A DNA stretch of 64,000 bases from Flagellimonas myxillae (GTDB lineage Bacteria > Bacteroidota > Bacteroidia > Flavobacteriales > Flavobacteriaceae). Location of the stretch: the NCBI RefSeq assembly GCF_023502235.1, contig NZ_JAMFLY010000002.1:310001-374000 (forward strand), written 5' to 3'. Position 1 is the stretch's first letter; the number at the start of each line of letters is the position of its first letter. The notes under the pieces are model-generated. The model saw nothing but the letters and a program-made list of their open reading frames with translations, was not told where the DNA came from and ran no database searches. Positions 45,593 through 54,724 of the stretch are shown here, piece by piece. Both the position numbers and the translations under genes were made by a program.

Positions 45593-46243
45593 TTACGTAT
45601 TCCACTCTTTATAAAATTGTTCCAAATAATCTAACATGAACTGGTGTCTTTCGGCTGCCATTTGCTTACCTGTAACCGTATTTATTTTGTCCTTGAGCAG
45701 CAGTAATTTTTCATAGAAGTGATTGATCGTTGGAGCATTGGAATTTTTATATTCCTCCTTGGTCATGTTTAGGTTTGGCGGAATATCGGGGTTGTACATT
45801 TCCCTGTTTTTGAATCCTCCGTAATTAAAGGTCCGGGCTATCCCAATTGCCCCGATAGCATCCAAGCGGTCGGCATCTTGGACTACCTGCATTTCCAGTG
45901 AAGTAAATGTGGCCTGATTTCGGTCAAGGCTGTTCTTAAAGGACATGTGCCTGATTATGTTCACAACATGGTCAACAATTTCGGAATCCACGTTTTGGGA
46001 GGATAAAAAAGTTCGTGCGGTCTTGGGTCCAATTTCTTCATCGCCATTGTGGAATTTTGGGTCGGCAACATCATGGAGAAGAGCAGCCAATTCAACCACC
46101 AAGGCATCTACCTCTTCGTTTTCCGCAATCCGCTTTGCAATATTGTAAACGCGTTCGGTGTGAAACCAATCGTGCCCACCTTCCGCATTTGTAAGTTGTT
46201 CCTTTACAAAAACCTTGGTATTGGTGATCAAAGTGTTGCTCAT
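45593..46243 (-). CDS. HD-domain phosphohydrolase
   Basis: 216 residues with HD-superfamily metal residues: His28 in HDWFHTERVYNIA and His57-Asp58 in LAALLHDVADPKF, then DAIGAIGIARTFNYGG, a block seen in YedJ/YpgQ-type HD proteins that hydrolyse nucleotides or small phosphates. Cytoplasmic. The start overlaps the plsC stop in ATGA, so the two are translated together. Confidence 0.92.
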   Translation of the reverse strand: MSNTLITNTKVFVKEQLTNAEGGHDWFHTERVYNIAKRIAENEEVDALVVELAALLHDVADPKFHNGDEEIGPKTARTFLSSQNVDSEIVDHVVNIIRHMSFKNSLDRNQATFTSLEMQVVQDADRLDAIGAIGIARTFNYGGFKNREMYNPDIPPNLNMTKEEYKNSNAPTINHFYEKLLLLKDKINTVTGKQMAAERHQFMLDYLEQFYKEWNT

Positions 46244-46980
46244 TTTTTGAACTCTGTAATTCCGTTTGTAATTGTTTCCTCTATTTTTTTGATTAGCTGA
46301 TCTGCATCCCCGCTATTCTCCAAGGGTGGGTGAACTTTAAATTTTATGAAAGAACCCAATCCCATTGGAAACTGTCCAAACCGCAACATTTTCCAGGAAT
46401 TGTTAATACTTATGGGCACAATCAAGGCCGATGGCGCCTGTTTCATTAGCACTTTTAGGCCAGTGGTGCGAAATGGTTTGGGGACACCGGTTCTGCTTCG
46501 GGTGCCTTCGGGAAAAATTACGGCACTTCGCGCATGTTCTTCAATGTAACTACCTAGTTCCTGAAGCGCTGCAATGGACTGTTTTGGGTCTTTACGATCT
46601 ATTAGGGCCGAGCCTCCGTGCCTAAGGTTGTACGAAACACTTGGGATACCCTTGCCCAATTCAATTTTACTTACAAATTTGGGATGGTGTTGCCTCATGT
46701 GCCAAATAATAGGTGGGATGTCGTACATGCTTTGATGATTGGTGACAATGATCAAGGGCTTGTCCGTTGGAATCTTGATTGGATTTTCAAAGCGGTATCG
46801 AGTTCCCAAAAGATTGGTGCAGCGCATCAAAAACCAATTGAGGATGCTTACACTTGCCTTGTGGGCGGTATACCCAAAAAGGTTAAGACAAATCCATTGG
46901 ATGGGGTGAAAAATCACCAAGGTGAGACCAAAACAGATGAAGTATAAAAGCGTGATGGGATAGGAAAATAACTTCAACAT
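46240..46980 (-). CDS. plsC: 1-acyl-sn-glycerol-3-phosphate acyltransferase
   Basis: Adds the second acyl chain to lysophosphatidic acid, forming phosphatidic acid at the inner membrane. 246 residues with an N-terminal membrane segment, the catalytic NHQSMYD (Asn81, His82, Asp87) and the FPEGTR block (155-160). Other LPLAT-family acyltransferases, such as those for lipid modification, share these motifs, so the exact acceptor is inferred. It overlaps the HD gene by 4 bp. Confidence 0.85.
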   Translation of the reverse strand: MLKLFSYPITLLYFICFGLTLVIFHPIQWICLNLFGYTAHKASVSILNWFLMRCTNLLGTRYRFENPIKIPTDKPLIIVTNHQSMYDIPPIIWHMRQHHPKFVSKIELGKGIPSVSYNLRHGGSALIDRKDPKQSIAALQELGSYIEEHARSAVIFPEGTRSRTGVPKPFRTTGLKVLMKQAPSALIVPISINNSWKMLRFGQFPMGLGSFIKFKVHPPLENSGDADQLIKKIEETITNGITEFKK

Positions 46981-47041
46981 GTTCTCGTCTTAGGGTATTG
47001 CGACAATAAAAATCGATTATCTATAGCACAAAAATAAAAAA

Positions 47042-47057
47042 CCACCCTTTAGGGTGG
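47042..47057 (-). terminator. Intrinsic terminator of the bacilliredoxin gene
   Basis: On the minus strand the stem ccaccct/agggtgg (7 bp, 2-nt loop) is followed by a T-rich run (ttttttattttt). It lies 27 bp after the bacilliredoxin stop codon. Confidence 0.85.
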
Positions 47058-47083
47058 CTCTTTATATTCCTAAGTTCGGAAGA

Positions 47084-47494
47084 TTAACAATAATCGTTAT
47101 AAGCTTCCATCAAGTTTTCCGCAATCAATTCTGCCGGTCTTCCCTCAATATGATGTCTCTCGATCATATGAACCAACTCTCCATTTTTGAACAAGGCCAT
47201 ACTTGGTGAAGAAGGTGGAAAGGGAACCATGTGGTTTCTGGCCGTGTCCACAGCTTCGGTGTCCACACCGGCAAATACCGTTACCAAATGGTCCGGTTTT
47301 TTGCTGTTTTGCAGACTCAATTTTGCTCCGGGTCTTGCGTTGGCTGCGGCACATCCGCAAACTGAATTTACCACCACCAAGGTGGTTCCTTCTTGTTTCA
47401 AGGCATTCTCAACGGCTTCGCTTGTATATAGTTCCTCGAACCCAGCAGTGGCCAGGTCGGCTCTCATAGGTTTTACCAATTCTTCTGGATACAT
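47084..47494 (-). CDS. BrxA/BrxB family bacilliredoxin
   Basis: 136 residues, thioredoxin-like, with the hallmark CGC (Cys46, Gly47, Cys48) in VVNSVCGCAAANARPG and PPSSPSMALFKNG in the second half. Bacilliredoxins remove low-molecular-weight thiols from protein cysteines after oxidative stress in Firmicutes; in Bacteroidota the partner thiol is not certain. It is monocistronic with its own terminator and divergent from the DnaJ-like gene. Confidence 0.93.
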   Translation of the reverse strand: MYPEELVKPMRADLATAGFEELYTSEAVENALKQEGTTLVVVNSVCGCAAANARPGAKLSLQNSKKPDHLVTVFAGVDTEAVDTARNHMVPFPPSSPSMALFKNGELVHMIERHHIEGRPAELIAENLMEAYNDYC

Positions 47495-47617
47495 AATCTC
47501 AATTTTATTAAAGGATCAAAGATACGGTTTTTGTCGCATTTTTTACGGAACCCTTAACAACGCCAAATGATTTTGTTCTAAGCCAAAAGCCTATATTTGG
47601 GCTCTAATTTTGTTCAG

Positions 47618-48358
47618 ATGATCAAGTGGGCAGCCGCCTTCGTTGGATTTTTTATCAGAGGTTTAGCTGGAGCCATAATTGGTTTCCTTGTGGGCAGCTT
47701 TTTGGATTCTTTGAGAGGTGCTGGTTCCCGAAGGGGAGGTAGTGTTTTTTCAGACTTTACCCGACAATCCGTTTCCCCTGCAGATTTTGAACTCAATCTT
47801 CTTTCATTGTGCTCTATAGTGATCAAAGCCGACGGGCAAGTGAGCCAAGGGGAATTGAATTATGTACGCCAGTATTTTTTGAGCACCTATGGTAAGGAAA
47901 AGGCAAATGCCATTTTCAGGACCTTCAATGAGGTGATCAAAAAAAGAGAGGTTTCCGCCCAAAGAATATGTAGTTACTTAACCCAGCGAACACGATACGA
48001 AGTCCGTCTACAGTTGCTTCACTTCCTTTTTGGAATTGCCCAGGCCGATGGACAGATAAGCAAGGCTGAGGTTAACAAAATAAAGGAGCTGGCCGGGTAT
48101 CTTCGTGTTGGACAGTACGATTTTGAGAGTATCATGGCCATGTTCATAAAATCCGCTGACAATGCCTACAAGATTTTGGAAATTGAAAAGTCCGCCACGG
48201 ATGATGACGTAAAAAAGGCCTATAGGAAAATGGCAAAAAAATACCATCCCGATCGCGTGGTTATGGAAAATGAAGCCATCAAAAAAGGTGCGGAGGAAAA
48301 GTTCAAGGAAGTACAAAAAGCCTATGAGACCATTCAACAAGAACGGGGGATGTCATAA
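47618..48358 (+). CDS. DjlA-like protein: membrane anchor, TerB-like domain and J domain
   Basis: About 246 residues from the ATG ([18 protein letters not shown]); a TTG start seven codons upstream is also open. A Gly-rich hydrophobic hairpin (about 5-35) is followed by a TerB-like helical domain (about 55-165: [21 protein letters not shown] and [21 protein letters not shown]) and a J domain (about 175-240) with the HPD motif in [11 protein letters not shown]. This is the DjlA plan: a membrane-tethered co-chaperone for DnaK. Confidence 0.93.
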   Translation: MIKWAAAFVGFFIRGLAGAIIGFLVGSFLDSLRGAGSRRGGSVFSDFTRQSVSPADFELNLLSLCSIVIKADGQVSQGELNYVRQYFLSTYGKEKANAIFRTFNEVIKKREVSAQRICSYLTQRTRYEVRLQLLHFLFGIAQADGQISKAEVNKIKELAGYLRVGQYDFESIMAMFIKSADNAYKILEIEKSATDDDVKKAYRKMAKKYHPDRVVMENEAIKKGAEEKFKEVQKAYETIQQERGMS

Positions 48359-48400
48359 GATAATTGGATTGTTCGATGGTTGGATTGATGGGACTTAATA

Positions 48401-48436
48401 TTTGAACTTGAACTTGTAATTTGAGTTTGAACTTAA
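48401..48436. repeat. Degenerate gaacttg/gagtttg intergenic repeat, second copy
   Basis: Contains tttgaacttgaacttg and tttgagtttgaacttaa. It shares the 11-mer tttgaacttaa and the gaacttg unit with the element at 34876-34912. It lies 35 bp upstream of the HupE-like gene. Confidence 0.6.
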
Positions 48437-48470
48437 CGCTGCTAAATACTAATTAACTAACAACTAAACC

Positions 48471-49055
48471 ATGCAAGAATTCTGGTTCTATATCAAGTTG
48501 GGGTTTAACCACGTATTGGATTTGGGTGCTTACGATCATATCCTGTTTTTATCTGCTTTGGCCATACCCTTTACGTTTAAAAATTGGAAGCATGTGGTGA
48601 TTTTGGCCACAATTTTTACCATAACACATTGCACTTCTTTGGCCCTATCCGCTTTTGGCGTTGTGACCGTCGATGTGGGACTGATAGAATTTCTGATACC
48701 TGTAACAATTCTGCTTACGGCCCTTTTTAATTTTGTATATGTATTTGGAAATGCCCAAACTTCGGGAAAATACATACATGTTTTGGCCACAGCATTTTTT
48801 GGGTTGGTCCACGGTTTTGGATTTTCCAATTACTTTAAGATGTTAATGGCCGAGGAGGATGACAAGGTGATGCCATTGCTTGGATTCGCCACTGGAATTG
48901 AATTTTCCCAAGTTGCCATAATCTTGATCATTTTGGCCTTGGCTTTTGTGGTTTTGGACCTGTTAAAGGTGAAAAGAAAGCTTTTCATCGGAATTGCCTC
49001 TATTTTGGTCATTGCCATCACAATACCCCTGCTTATTGCTACGTTTCCCCAATAG
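48471..49055 (+). CDS. HupE/UreJ family membrane protein
   Basis: A 194-residue protein with six to seven membrane segments. The motifs GFNHVLDLGAYDHILFLSAL, FTITHCTSLALS, GLVHGFGFSNY and GIEFSQVAIILI contain the conserved His and Asp residues of the HupE/UreJ family, which imports Ni2+ (or Co2+) for hydrogenase or urease in some organisms. Neither enzyme is in the window, so here it may act in general metal uptake. Confidence 0.9.
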   Translation: MQEFWFYIKLGFNHVLDLGAYDHILFLSALAIPFTFKNWKHVVILATIFTITHCTSLALSAFGVVTVDVGLIEFLIPVTILLTALFNFVYVFGNAQTSGKYIHVLATAFFGLVHGFGFSNYFKMLMAEEDDKVMPLLGFATGIEFSQVAIILIILALAFVVLDLLKVKRKLFIGIASILVIAITIPLLIATFPQ

Positions 49056-49141
49056 GGCCTTCGTTAAAATTAATCGAATAAGGTTGTACGGGTCTTACAA
49101 AGCCGGTATATTTATTTAATGATCAGCCTATTTTCTGATGT

Positions 49142-49579
49142 ATGAAGGAGCGCAAACAAGAAAAGTATGACAAGGCCTATTTAAGAATGGCCAAGGAATG
49201 GGGGAAACTCTCCTATTGCAAAAGAAAACAAGTAGGCGCTATCATTGTCAAGGATCGGATGATCATTTCGGATGGCTACAACGGAACGCCAACAGGATTC
49301 GAGAATTTTTGCGAAGATGAGGAAGGTTACACCAAGTGGTATGTGCTGCATGCCGAAGCCAATGCCATTTTAAAGGTAGCCTCATCCACCCAATCCTGTG
49401 AAGGGTCGACTTTGTACATCACCTTGTCGCCTTGTCGTGAGTGCAGCAAATTGATTCATCAAGCGGGGATTAAACGCGTGGTGTATCAAACGGCATATAA
49501 AGACGATTCGGGATTACGGTTTTTAGAAAGGGCCGGTGTCGAGACTTATCATTTGCCCATTTTGGAAGAAATGGTTTAA
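49142..49579 (+). CDS. dCMP deaminase-type zinc deaminase
   Basis: 145 residues with the zinc site His70-Ala-Glu72 in VLHAEANAIL and PCREC (Cys98, Cys101). The N-terminal CKRKQVGAIIVKD and GYNGTPTGFENFCED are typical of dCMP deaminases, which make dUMP for thymidylate synthesis. It lies 16 bp before the CtpA-type protease gene, probably in one transcript. Confidence 0.92.
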   Translation: MKERKQEKYDKAYLRMAKEWGKLSYCKRKQVGAIIVKDRMIISDGYNGTPTGFENFCEDEEGYTKWYVLHAEANAILKVASSTQSCEGSTLYITLSPCRECSKLIHQAGIKRVVYQTAYKDDSGLRFLERAGVETYHLPILEEMV

Positions 49580-49595
49580 CCTCACCATTTAAGCT

Positions 49596-51221
49596 ATGAA
49601 AAAGAAATATCAGTATATCCTACCCACTATCTTGGGATTTGTTTTGGCTGTGGGCATTTTTATTGGAGGCAAGCTTCACTTCGATGATACCCCGGAAAAA
49701 CTGTTCAGCACCAATTCCAAAAAAGACAAGCTCAACCGACTTATTGATTATATCGATTACGAATATGTGGACGATATAGACACCGACAGCATTGTTGATG
49801 TTACGGTGAACAATATTCTGGGCAGGCTCGACCCACATTCTGTGTACATACCCAGAAGTGAAATGGAAGAGGTGTCTGAAAACATGAAGGGGGATTTTGT
49901 GGGCATTGGTGTTAGTTTCTATATGTACCATGACACCATTACCGTAATCAGAACCATTAAAAATGGGCCCAGTCACAAAAGTGGAATCAAACCAGGCGAT
50001 CGCATTTTAATTGCCGATCAGGACACCCTCTTTGGACGAAGGATTCCAAACAATGAGGTTGTGGCAACCCTCAAGGGTAAAATAGGCACCAAGGTAGACC
50101 TTAAGGTGTTCCGTAAACAAGACAATAAAACCATGAACATTACGGTAACCCGCGACCGGGTACCGATTCGCAGCGTGGATTCTTATTATATGCTGACACG
50201 CGATATGGGGTATATCAAAATCAACAGGTTCGCTGAATCCACCTTTGATGAATTCAAGGATGCCCTGCGTAAATTGAAGCTTCGGGGTGCTGAAAAATTG
50301 GTCTTGGACCTTAGGGACAATCCTGGAGGTTATTTGGGCATAGCCGAAAAGTTGGCCGATGAATTCTTGGAGGACGATAAACTAATTCTGTATACCAAAA
50401 ACAAAAAGGGAAGGGTAAAAAAGGCCTTTGCCACCAAAAAAGGGGATTTTGAGGACAAGCCGGTGTATGTGTTGATCAATGAACGCTCCGCTTCTGCAAG
50501 TGAGATCATTGCAGGTGCTTTACAGGATAACGATATAGGGACCATTGTTGGGAGACGTTCTTTTGGAAAGGGACTTGTACAAAGGGAGATGGACCTAGGA
50601 GATGGTTCTGCCGTGCGGTTAACGGTGTCCAGATATTATACGCCTACAGGAAGATCCATCCAAAGATCCTATAAAAAGGGACATAAGGACTACTACCAAA
50701 CCTTTATGGAGCGGTACCGAAATGGGGAGTTGACCACGGTGGACAGCATCAAGGTGGCGGATTCTCTAAAATTTGTGACCCCAAAAGGGAAAATCGTTTA
50801 TGGCGGTGGGGGAATAATTCCAGATGTCTTCGTGCCCATCGGAAATAACGAGGAAGAAGCCGTGGATAGCATGGATGGAGCTGAATTCTTTTCGCGCTTT
50901 ATTTTTGAGCATTTGGAAACAGATAGAAATCGGTATTCCTACCTTACTAAAAATGAATTTTTGGACGAGTTTAGGGTGGACGACATCCTATTCGATGAGT
51001 TTATCCAATTTGTGCTCAACAGAAAGATCAAACTGGATTTTTATGCCCAAGAAGATAAAATTAAGGACTACTTAAAAGCCAATATAGCCGAGCAATTGTT
51101 CTCACCTAACCTATCTGCGCAGATTAAGGGGGAACACGATACCATGTTGGAAAAGGTCAAGGAATTGGATCACGCCATCTTTAATAATTCCGATGCTGGG
51201 ACTGCGGAATTTCGGGATTAA
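49596..51221 (+). CDS. S41 family C-terminal processing protease (CtpA-like)
   Basis: 541 residues with an N-terminal membrane anchor (about 8-26), a PDZ domain (about 98-185) and the S41 core: LDLRDNPGG, NERSASASEI with nucleophile Ser300, and SFGKGLVQ with Lys325. It acts in the periplasm, removing C-terminal tails from secreted or damaged proteins. A C-terminal helical extension (about 430-541) is typical of Bacteroidota. The stop shares 4 bp with the convergent small membrane protein. Confidence 0.94.
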   Translation: MKKKYQYILPTILGFVLAVGIFIGGKLHFDDTPEKLFSTNSKKDKLNRLIDYIDYEYVDDIDTDSIVDVTVNNILGRLDPHSVYIPRSEMEEVSENMKGDFVGIGVSFYMYHDTITVIRTIKNGPSHKSGIKPGDRILIADQDTLFGRRIPNNEVVATLKGKIGTKVDLKVFRKQDNKTMNITVTRDRVPIRSVDSYYMLTRDMGYIKINRFAESTFDEFKDALRKLKLRGAEKLVLDLRDNPGGYLGIAEKLADEFLEDDKLILYTKNKKGRVKKAFATKKGDFEDKPVYVLINERSASASEIIAGALQDNDIGTIVGRRSFGKGLVQREMDLGDGSAVRLTVSRYYTPTGRSIQRSYKKGHKDYYQTFMERYRNGELTTVDSIKVADSLKFVTPKGKIVYGGGGIIPDVFVPIGNNEEEAVDSMDGAEFFSRFIFEHLETDRNRYSYLTKNEFLDEFRVDDILFDEFIQFVLNRKIKLDFYAQEDKIKDYLKANIAEQLFSPNLSAQIKGEHDTMLEKVKELDHAIFNNSDAGTAEFRD

Positions 51222-51421
51222 TCTTCCTTTAGTTTTTTATCGATTTTTTTACTGGCTGCAAAGATCAAGATCAGTACAATCGCGCAAAGTGATGCCACAA
51301 TACCGATAAGGGCAACAGTACTGTCACCTTGAAATGGATTGTCAAAATCCACTAGGGTAAGATTAAAGGCAATCAGCCCTAAAGCCAAAATAACCAATAC
51401 AATAATTAAGGGTTTGTTCAT
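51218..51421 (-). CDS. Small membrane protein, two TM segments
   Basis: 67 residues with two hydrophobic segments (about 5-22 and 37-57) joined by a short acidic loop DFDNPFQGDS and ending in a charged KKIDKKLKED tail. The family is not recognised. It follows the MarC gene by 17 bp in the same direction. Confidence 0.7.
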   Translation of the reverse strand: MNKPLIIVLVILALGLIAFNLTLVDFDNPFQGDSTVALIGIVASLCAIVLILIFAASKKIDKKLKED

Positions 51422-51438
51422 AGTAGCGAAAACCTTGA

Positions 51439-52017
51439 TCAGTTAACAAAAAGTTGATTCACGTTTGTGGCAAACAATTTGACTGCAATGGCCAAAAGGA
51501 TTACCCCAAAAATCTTGCGGATTACATGCAATCCATTCTTGCCCAGCAATCGTTCAATTTGGGCACTGGATTTGAGCACCGCGTAAACAAAGATAATGTT
51601 TACTAGTATCGCCACTACAATGTTCTCTACATGAAATTCTGCCCTCAAGGCCAAAATGGAGGTGAGGGTACCGGCTCCGGCGATCAAAGGAAACGCAATG
51701 GGAACCACCGATGCGGTCTCCACCTCCTCATCTTTGAACAAGGTGATCCCTAGGACCATTTCCAGGGCCAAAAAGAAGATAACAAATGCCCCAGCCACGG
51801 CAAACGAATTCACGTCAATACCAATTAGGTTTAGGATGCTTTCCCCTACAAAAAGAAAGGCCGTCATGATCACCGCAGCCACAATGGAAGCTTTTTCAGA
51901 TTGGATATGCCCCACCTTTTTTCGCAACGAAAGAATTACAGGGACGCTTCCCAAAATATCAATGACAGCAAATAACACCATACTCGCCGTAATAATTTGT
52001 TGAAAACTGAAGTTCAT
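51439..52017 (-). CDS. MarC family integral membrane protein
   Basis: 192 residues with six membrane segments. FAVIDILGSVPVILSL, FVIFFLALEMVLGI and VPIAFPLIAGAGTLTSIL are the conserved blocks of the MarC/NAAT family. Some members are reported to move neutral amino acids; an old link with multiple antibiotic resistance is not supported. The function here is open. Confidence 0.93.
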   Translation of the reverse strand: MNFSFQQIITASMVLFAVIDILGSVPVILSLRKKVGHIQSEKASIVAAVIMTAFLFVGESILNLIGIDVNSFAVAGAFVIFFLALEMVLGITLFKDEEVETASVVPIAFPLIAGAGTLTSILALRAEFHVENIVVAILVNIIFVYAVLKSSAQIERLLGKNGLHVIRKIFGVILLAIAVKLFATNVNQLFVN

Positions 52018-52137
52018 AGCCTTGTGTTTTAGTAGGCAAATATACGGGGAGAAACACCATTTGGATTTTCACTTAGTTGTCCAAATGATCATTTTTTTGG
52101 TTTTGGGTTACCTTTGCCCAAATTAGTTTGATTACCC

Positions 52138-52707
52138 ATGTTCCAGATAGGGAAAACCATAGTTTCCGAAGAGATTATCGACAACGATTTTGTTTGCAAC
52201 TTGAACGCCTGCAAAGGGGCTTGTTGTGTGGATGGGGAATATGGTGCTCCCTTGGAAAATTCCGAAACTGAAATTTTGGAGAACCTCTATGAAAAGGTAA
52301 AGCCATATCTACGCCCGGAAGGAATAAAGGCCATTGAAGAGGAGGGGACCTATGTTAAGGGCGAGGATGGCGAATGGGAAACCCCTTTGGTGAACAAGAG
52401 TGAATGTGCCTACGTCGTTTTTGACGAAAACGGAATAACCAAATGTGGCATTGAAGCAGCATATCTGGATGGGGCAATTCCGTGGAAAAAACCCATCTCC
52501 TGTCATTTATATCCGGTACGAACTAGGGAGTACTCGGAGTTCACGGCGGTCAACTACCACAGATGGGAAATATGTGACGCTGCATGCACATTGGGTAAAG
52601 AGCTTAAAGTCCCCATTTATAAGTTTGTGAAGGAGGCTTTGATCAGAAAATTTGGAGAGGATTGGTATACGGAATTGGAAGAGGTGGCCAAAGAAAAGAG
52701 CCAATAA
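52138..52707 (+). CDS. DUF3109 family cysteine-rich protein
   Basis: 189 residues with a cluster near the N-terminus, CNLNACKGACCVDGEYGAPL, and further Cys in SECAYVVFDENGITKCGIEAA, KKPISCHLYP and RWEICDAACTLG. These are the hallmarks of DUF3109 (related to the YkgJ zinc- or iron-chelating group). The many cysteines suggest a metal centre. Nothing further is known. It is convergent with the TPR kinase gene 34 bp away. Confidence 0.93.
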   Translation: MFQIGKTIVSEEIIDNDFVCNLNACKGACCVDGEYGAPLENSETEILENLYEKVKPYLRPEGIKAIEEEGTYVKGEDGEWETPLVNKSECAYVVFDENGITKCGIEAAYLDGAIPWKKPISCHLYPVRTREYSEFTAVNYHRWEICDAACTLGKELKVPIYKFVKEALIRKFGEDWYTELEEVAKEKSQ

Positions 52708-52741
52708 CTAAATTCACGCAAGCATTTTTAATTAAGCATCA

Positions 52742-54709
52742 TTAAATCGTGGGGATATCCAGCACCACTTTGGTACCCTTGGGGTTGCCGTTTTCATCAA
52801 AAAGGTCCACAATATCCACATCGAAGCTGTTTTGATAGTCTTTGGAGAAATTGGCAAAACGCTCCTTGGTAATTCTAATACCTACAGATTTTCGTTTGAG
52901 CACCCTGTTTTCCTTGTTTATTTGTGCAGCCCCTCGCCCAACACCATTGTCAATGATCTCCAAGGTTACATGACCCTCGTTCTTATTTAAGACATTAAGC
53001 TGAATCAGTTTTTCCCCTTCTTTAGGAGATAATCCATGCCAAAGGGAATTTTCCAAGAAGGGTTGTAAGGCCAACGATGGAATTTTAATGGCTTCTGGGT
53101 TGATACTATCGCAAACATTGATGGAAAATTCAATTTCATTGGAAAACCTAATGTTTTCAATGTTCATATAAAGTTCCACGGTTTCCAATTCCTCGGCCAG
53201 GGTAATTTCTTTTACAGATGAGGCTTCCAGAATTTTCCGAATTAGTTTGGAAAATTTATTGAGGTAGTGAACGGCGTTTTTCTGCTCGTTGTTGATGATG
53301 TAAAGCTTGATGGAGTTCAGCGAATTGAACAAAAAATGAGGGTTCATTTGGCTGCGGAGCATGTTCTGTTCCAACGTAAGAACCCTTTTTTCGTTTTTGC
53401 TTTGGTACTGACGGTAAAGGATATATAGTATGGAGGAGATCAGGCCCACGATCAGGGCACTCACCAATAAGGTGGTCTGGTTCTTTCTTAGTCGCAACCG
53501 CACAATTTCATTTTCCTTGGCCAACACCGAAATCTGGTTGTTCTTTTTATCCGCTTCATACTTAACGATTACATCGTTCATGTATCTAAAATTGGTGGCA
53601 CTGGAGATTTCCTCGTCATGTTGATCGGCCTGCTTGTAATATCGGTATGCCGCTTTGTAATTCCCTCGCTTGTATTCAAAATCGGAGAGCTTTTGGTAAG
53701 CATACAAAACATTGCTGGGAATGTTATGGGTTTGTGACATCTCCAATCCTTCCATAATAAACTCATAGGCTTTATCATAGTTGCCCAGTTCGGTATGGGC
53801 CCAACCCGTATTGATGGAAATCAAGGGAGTTATAAAATAATCGCCAATGGTCTTGGATTGTTCATGAAGGGGCTCCAATAGTACAAGTGCCGCATAGGGC
53901 ATATCCTGTTTTAGATAGATTTGGGCCAAGCTGTTTTTACAAATTATCCTCCCATAGGTGGAATTGATATCCTCGTTGTAGGCCAGGGATTTCCTGTAGT
54001 TTTCAAGAGCTCCTTCCAAATCACCCTTGCGGTCCAAACAATCTCCAATATTTTGGTGGTTGATGGCAAGACCTAATTTATTGCCCAGTTCTTCCTCCAA
54101 CTTTAGGGCCCTTCTAAATTGAAGAATGGCCAGATCGTACTGCTCCAAAGTTTGGTATAGGTTACCAATGCAGTTTAGCGAGACGTTGATGTTCCTTTTG
54201 ATGTGATGTGAAGGATTTTCAACTGCTTCGGCCATTTCCAAAGCTTGTTGGTTGTAGTCCAGGGCGGTTTTTATAGCATCCGTTCTTCGGTATACCACTC
54301 CCAACATGTTCAGGCATCGTACCTTGAGCTCCACATTATTGGCTTCTTCTGCCAATTGCAGGGCTGCCTGGTGCAGATCTACCGCTTCCTTAAATTTGGA
54401 GAAATTCCTGTACGTTGCCCCTATTTGATCTAGGGCATAGGATTGCCCCTCCAAATAATCAGCATCCCGGCTCAAATTGGCAAAATAGCGGAGCAAGGTG
54501 GTGTCCCCGGTTTCGGATTTAAGTTCCGTGTTCAGCACCAAATAAGTCTTGGGCCGCATTTTAACGATCCGCTCTGCTTTCTCTTTAAAGGCTTCGGGAA
54601 TTTCCTGCGCTAGACCAGATGGCGCCATCCATAATCCAACAACCACCAAAAGGACTATCCTTTTTAGAATGGGCGAATGCGGGGATTTTGTCAGGTTAAA
54701 AATAAGCAC
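52742..54709 (-). CDS. TPR-containing sensor histidine kinase (LytS/YehU type)
   Basis: 655 residues: signal peptide (about 1-35), a row of TPR repeats in the periplasm (about 90-370), one membrane segment (412-432), a short coiled coil, then a His_kinase domain with MNPHFLFNSLNSIKLYI (phospho-His458) and HATPase_c with LQPFLENSLWHGL and IDNGVGRG. This is the common Bacteroidota class that pairs with LytTR regulators. Its partner gene lies 15 bp upstream. The signal sensed through the TPR region is probably a peptide or protein, which is inference. Confidence 0.94.
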   Translation of the reverse strand: MLIFNLTKSPHSPILKRIVLLVVVGLWMAPSGLAQEIPEAFKEKAERIVKMRPKTYLVLNTELKSETGDTTLLRYFANLSRDADYLEGQSYALDQIGATYRNFSKFKEAVDLHQAALQLAEEANNVELKVRCLNMLGVVYRRTDAIKTALDYNQQALEMAEAVENPSHHIKRNINVSLNCIGNLYQTLEQYDLAILQFRRALKLEEELGNKLGLAINHQNIGDCLDRKGDLEGALENYRKSLAYNEDINSTYGRIICKNSLAQIYLKQDMPYAALVLLEPLHEQSKTIGDYFITPLISINTGWAHTELGNYDKAYEFIMEGLEMSQTHNIPSNVLYAYQKLSDFEYKRGNYKAAYRYYKQADQHDEEISSATNFRYMNDVIVKYEADKKNNQISVLAKENEIVRLRLRKNQTTLLVSALIVGLISSILYILYRQYQSKNEKRVLTLEQNMLRSQMNPHFLFNSLNSIKLYIINNEQKNAVHYLNKFSKLIRKILEASSVKEITLAEELETVELYMNIENIRFSNEIEFSINVCDSINPEAIKIPSLALQPFLENSLWHGLSPKEGEKLIQLNVLNKNEGHVTLEIIDNGVGRGAAQINKENRVLKRKSVGIRITKERFANFSKDYQNSFDVDIVDLFDENGNPKGTKVVLDIPTI

Positions 54710-54724
54710 GTGAGTTAACAGAAG

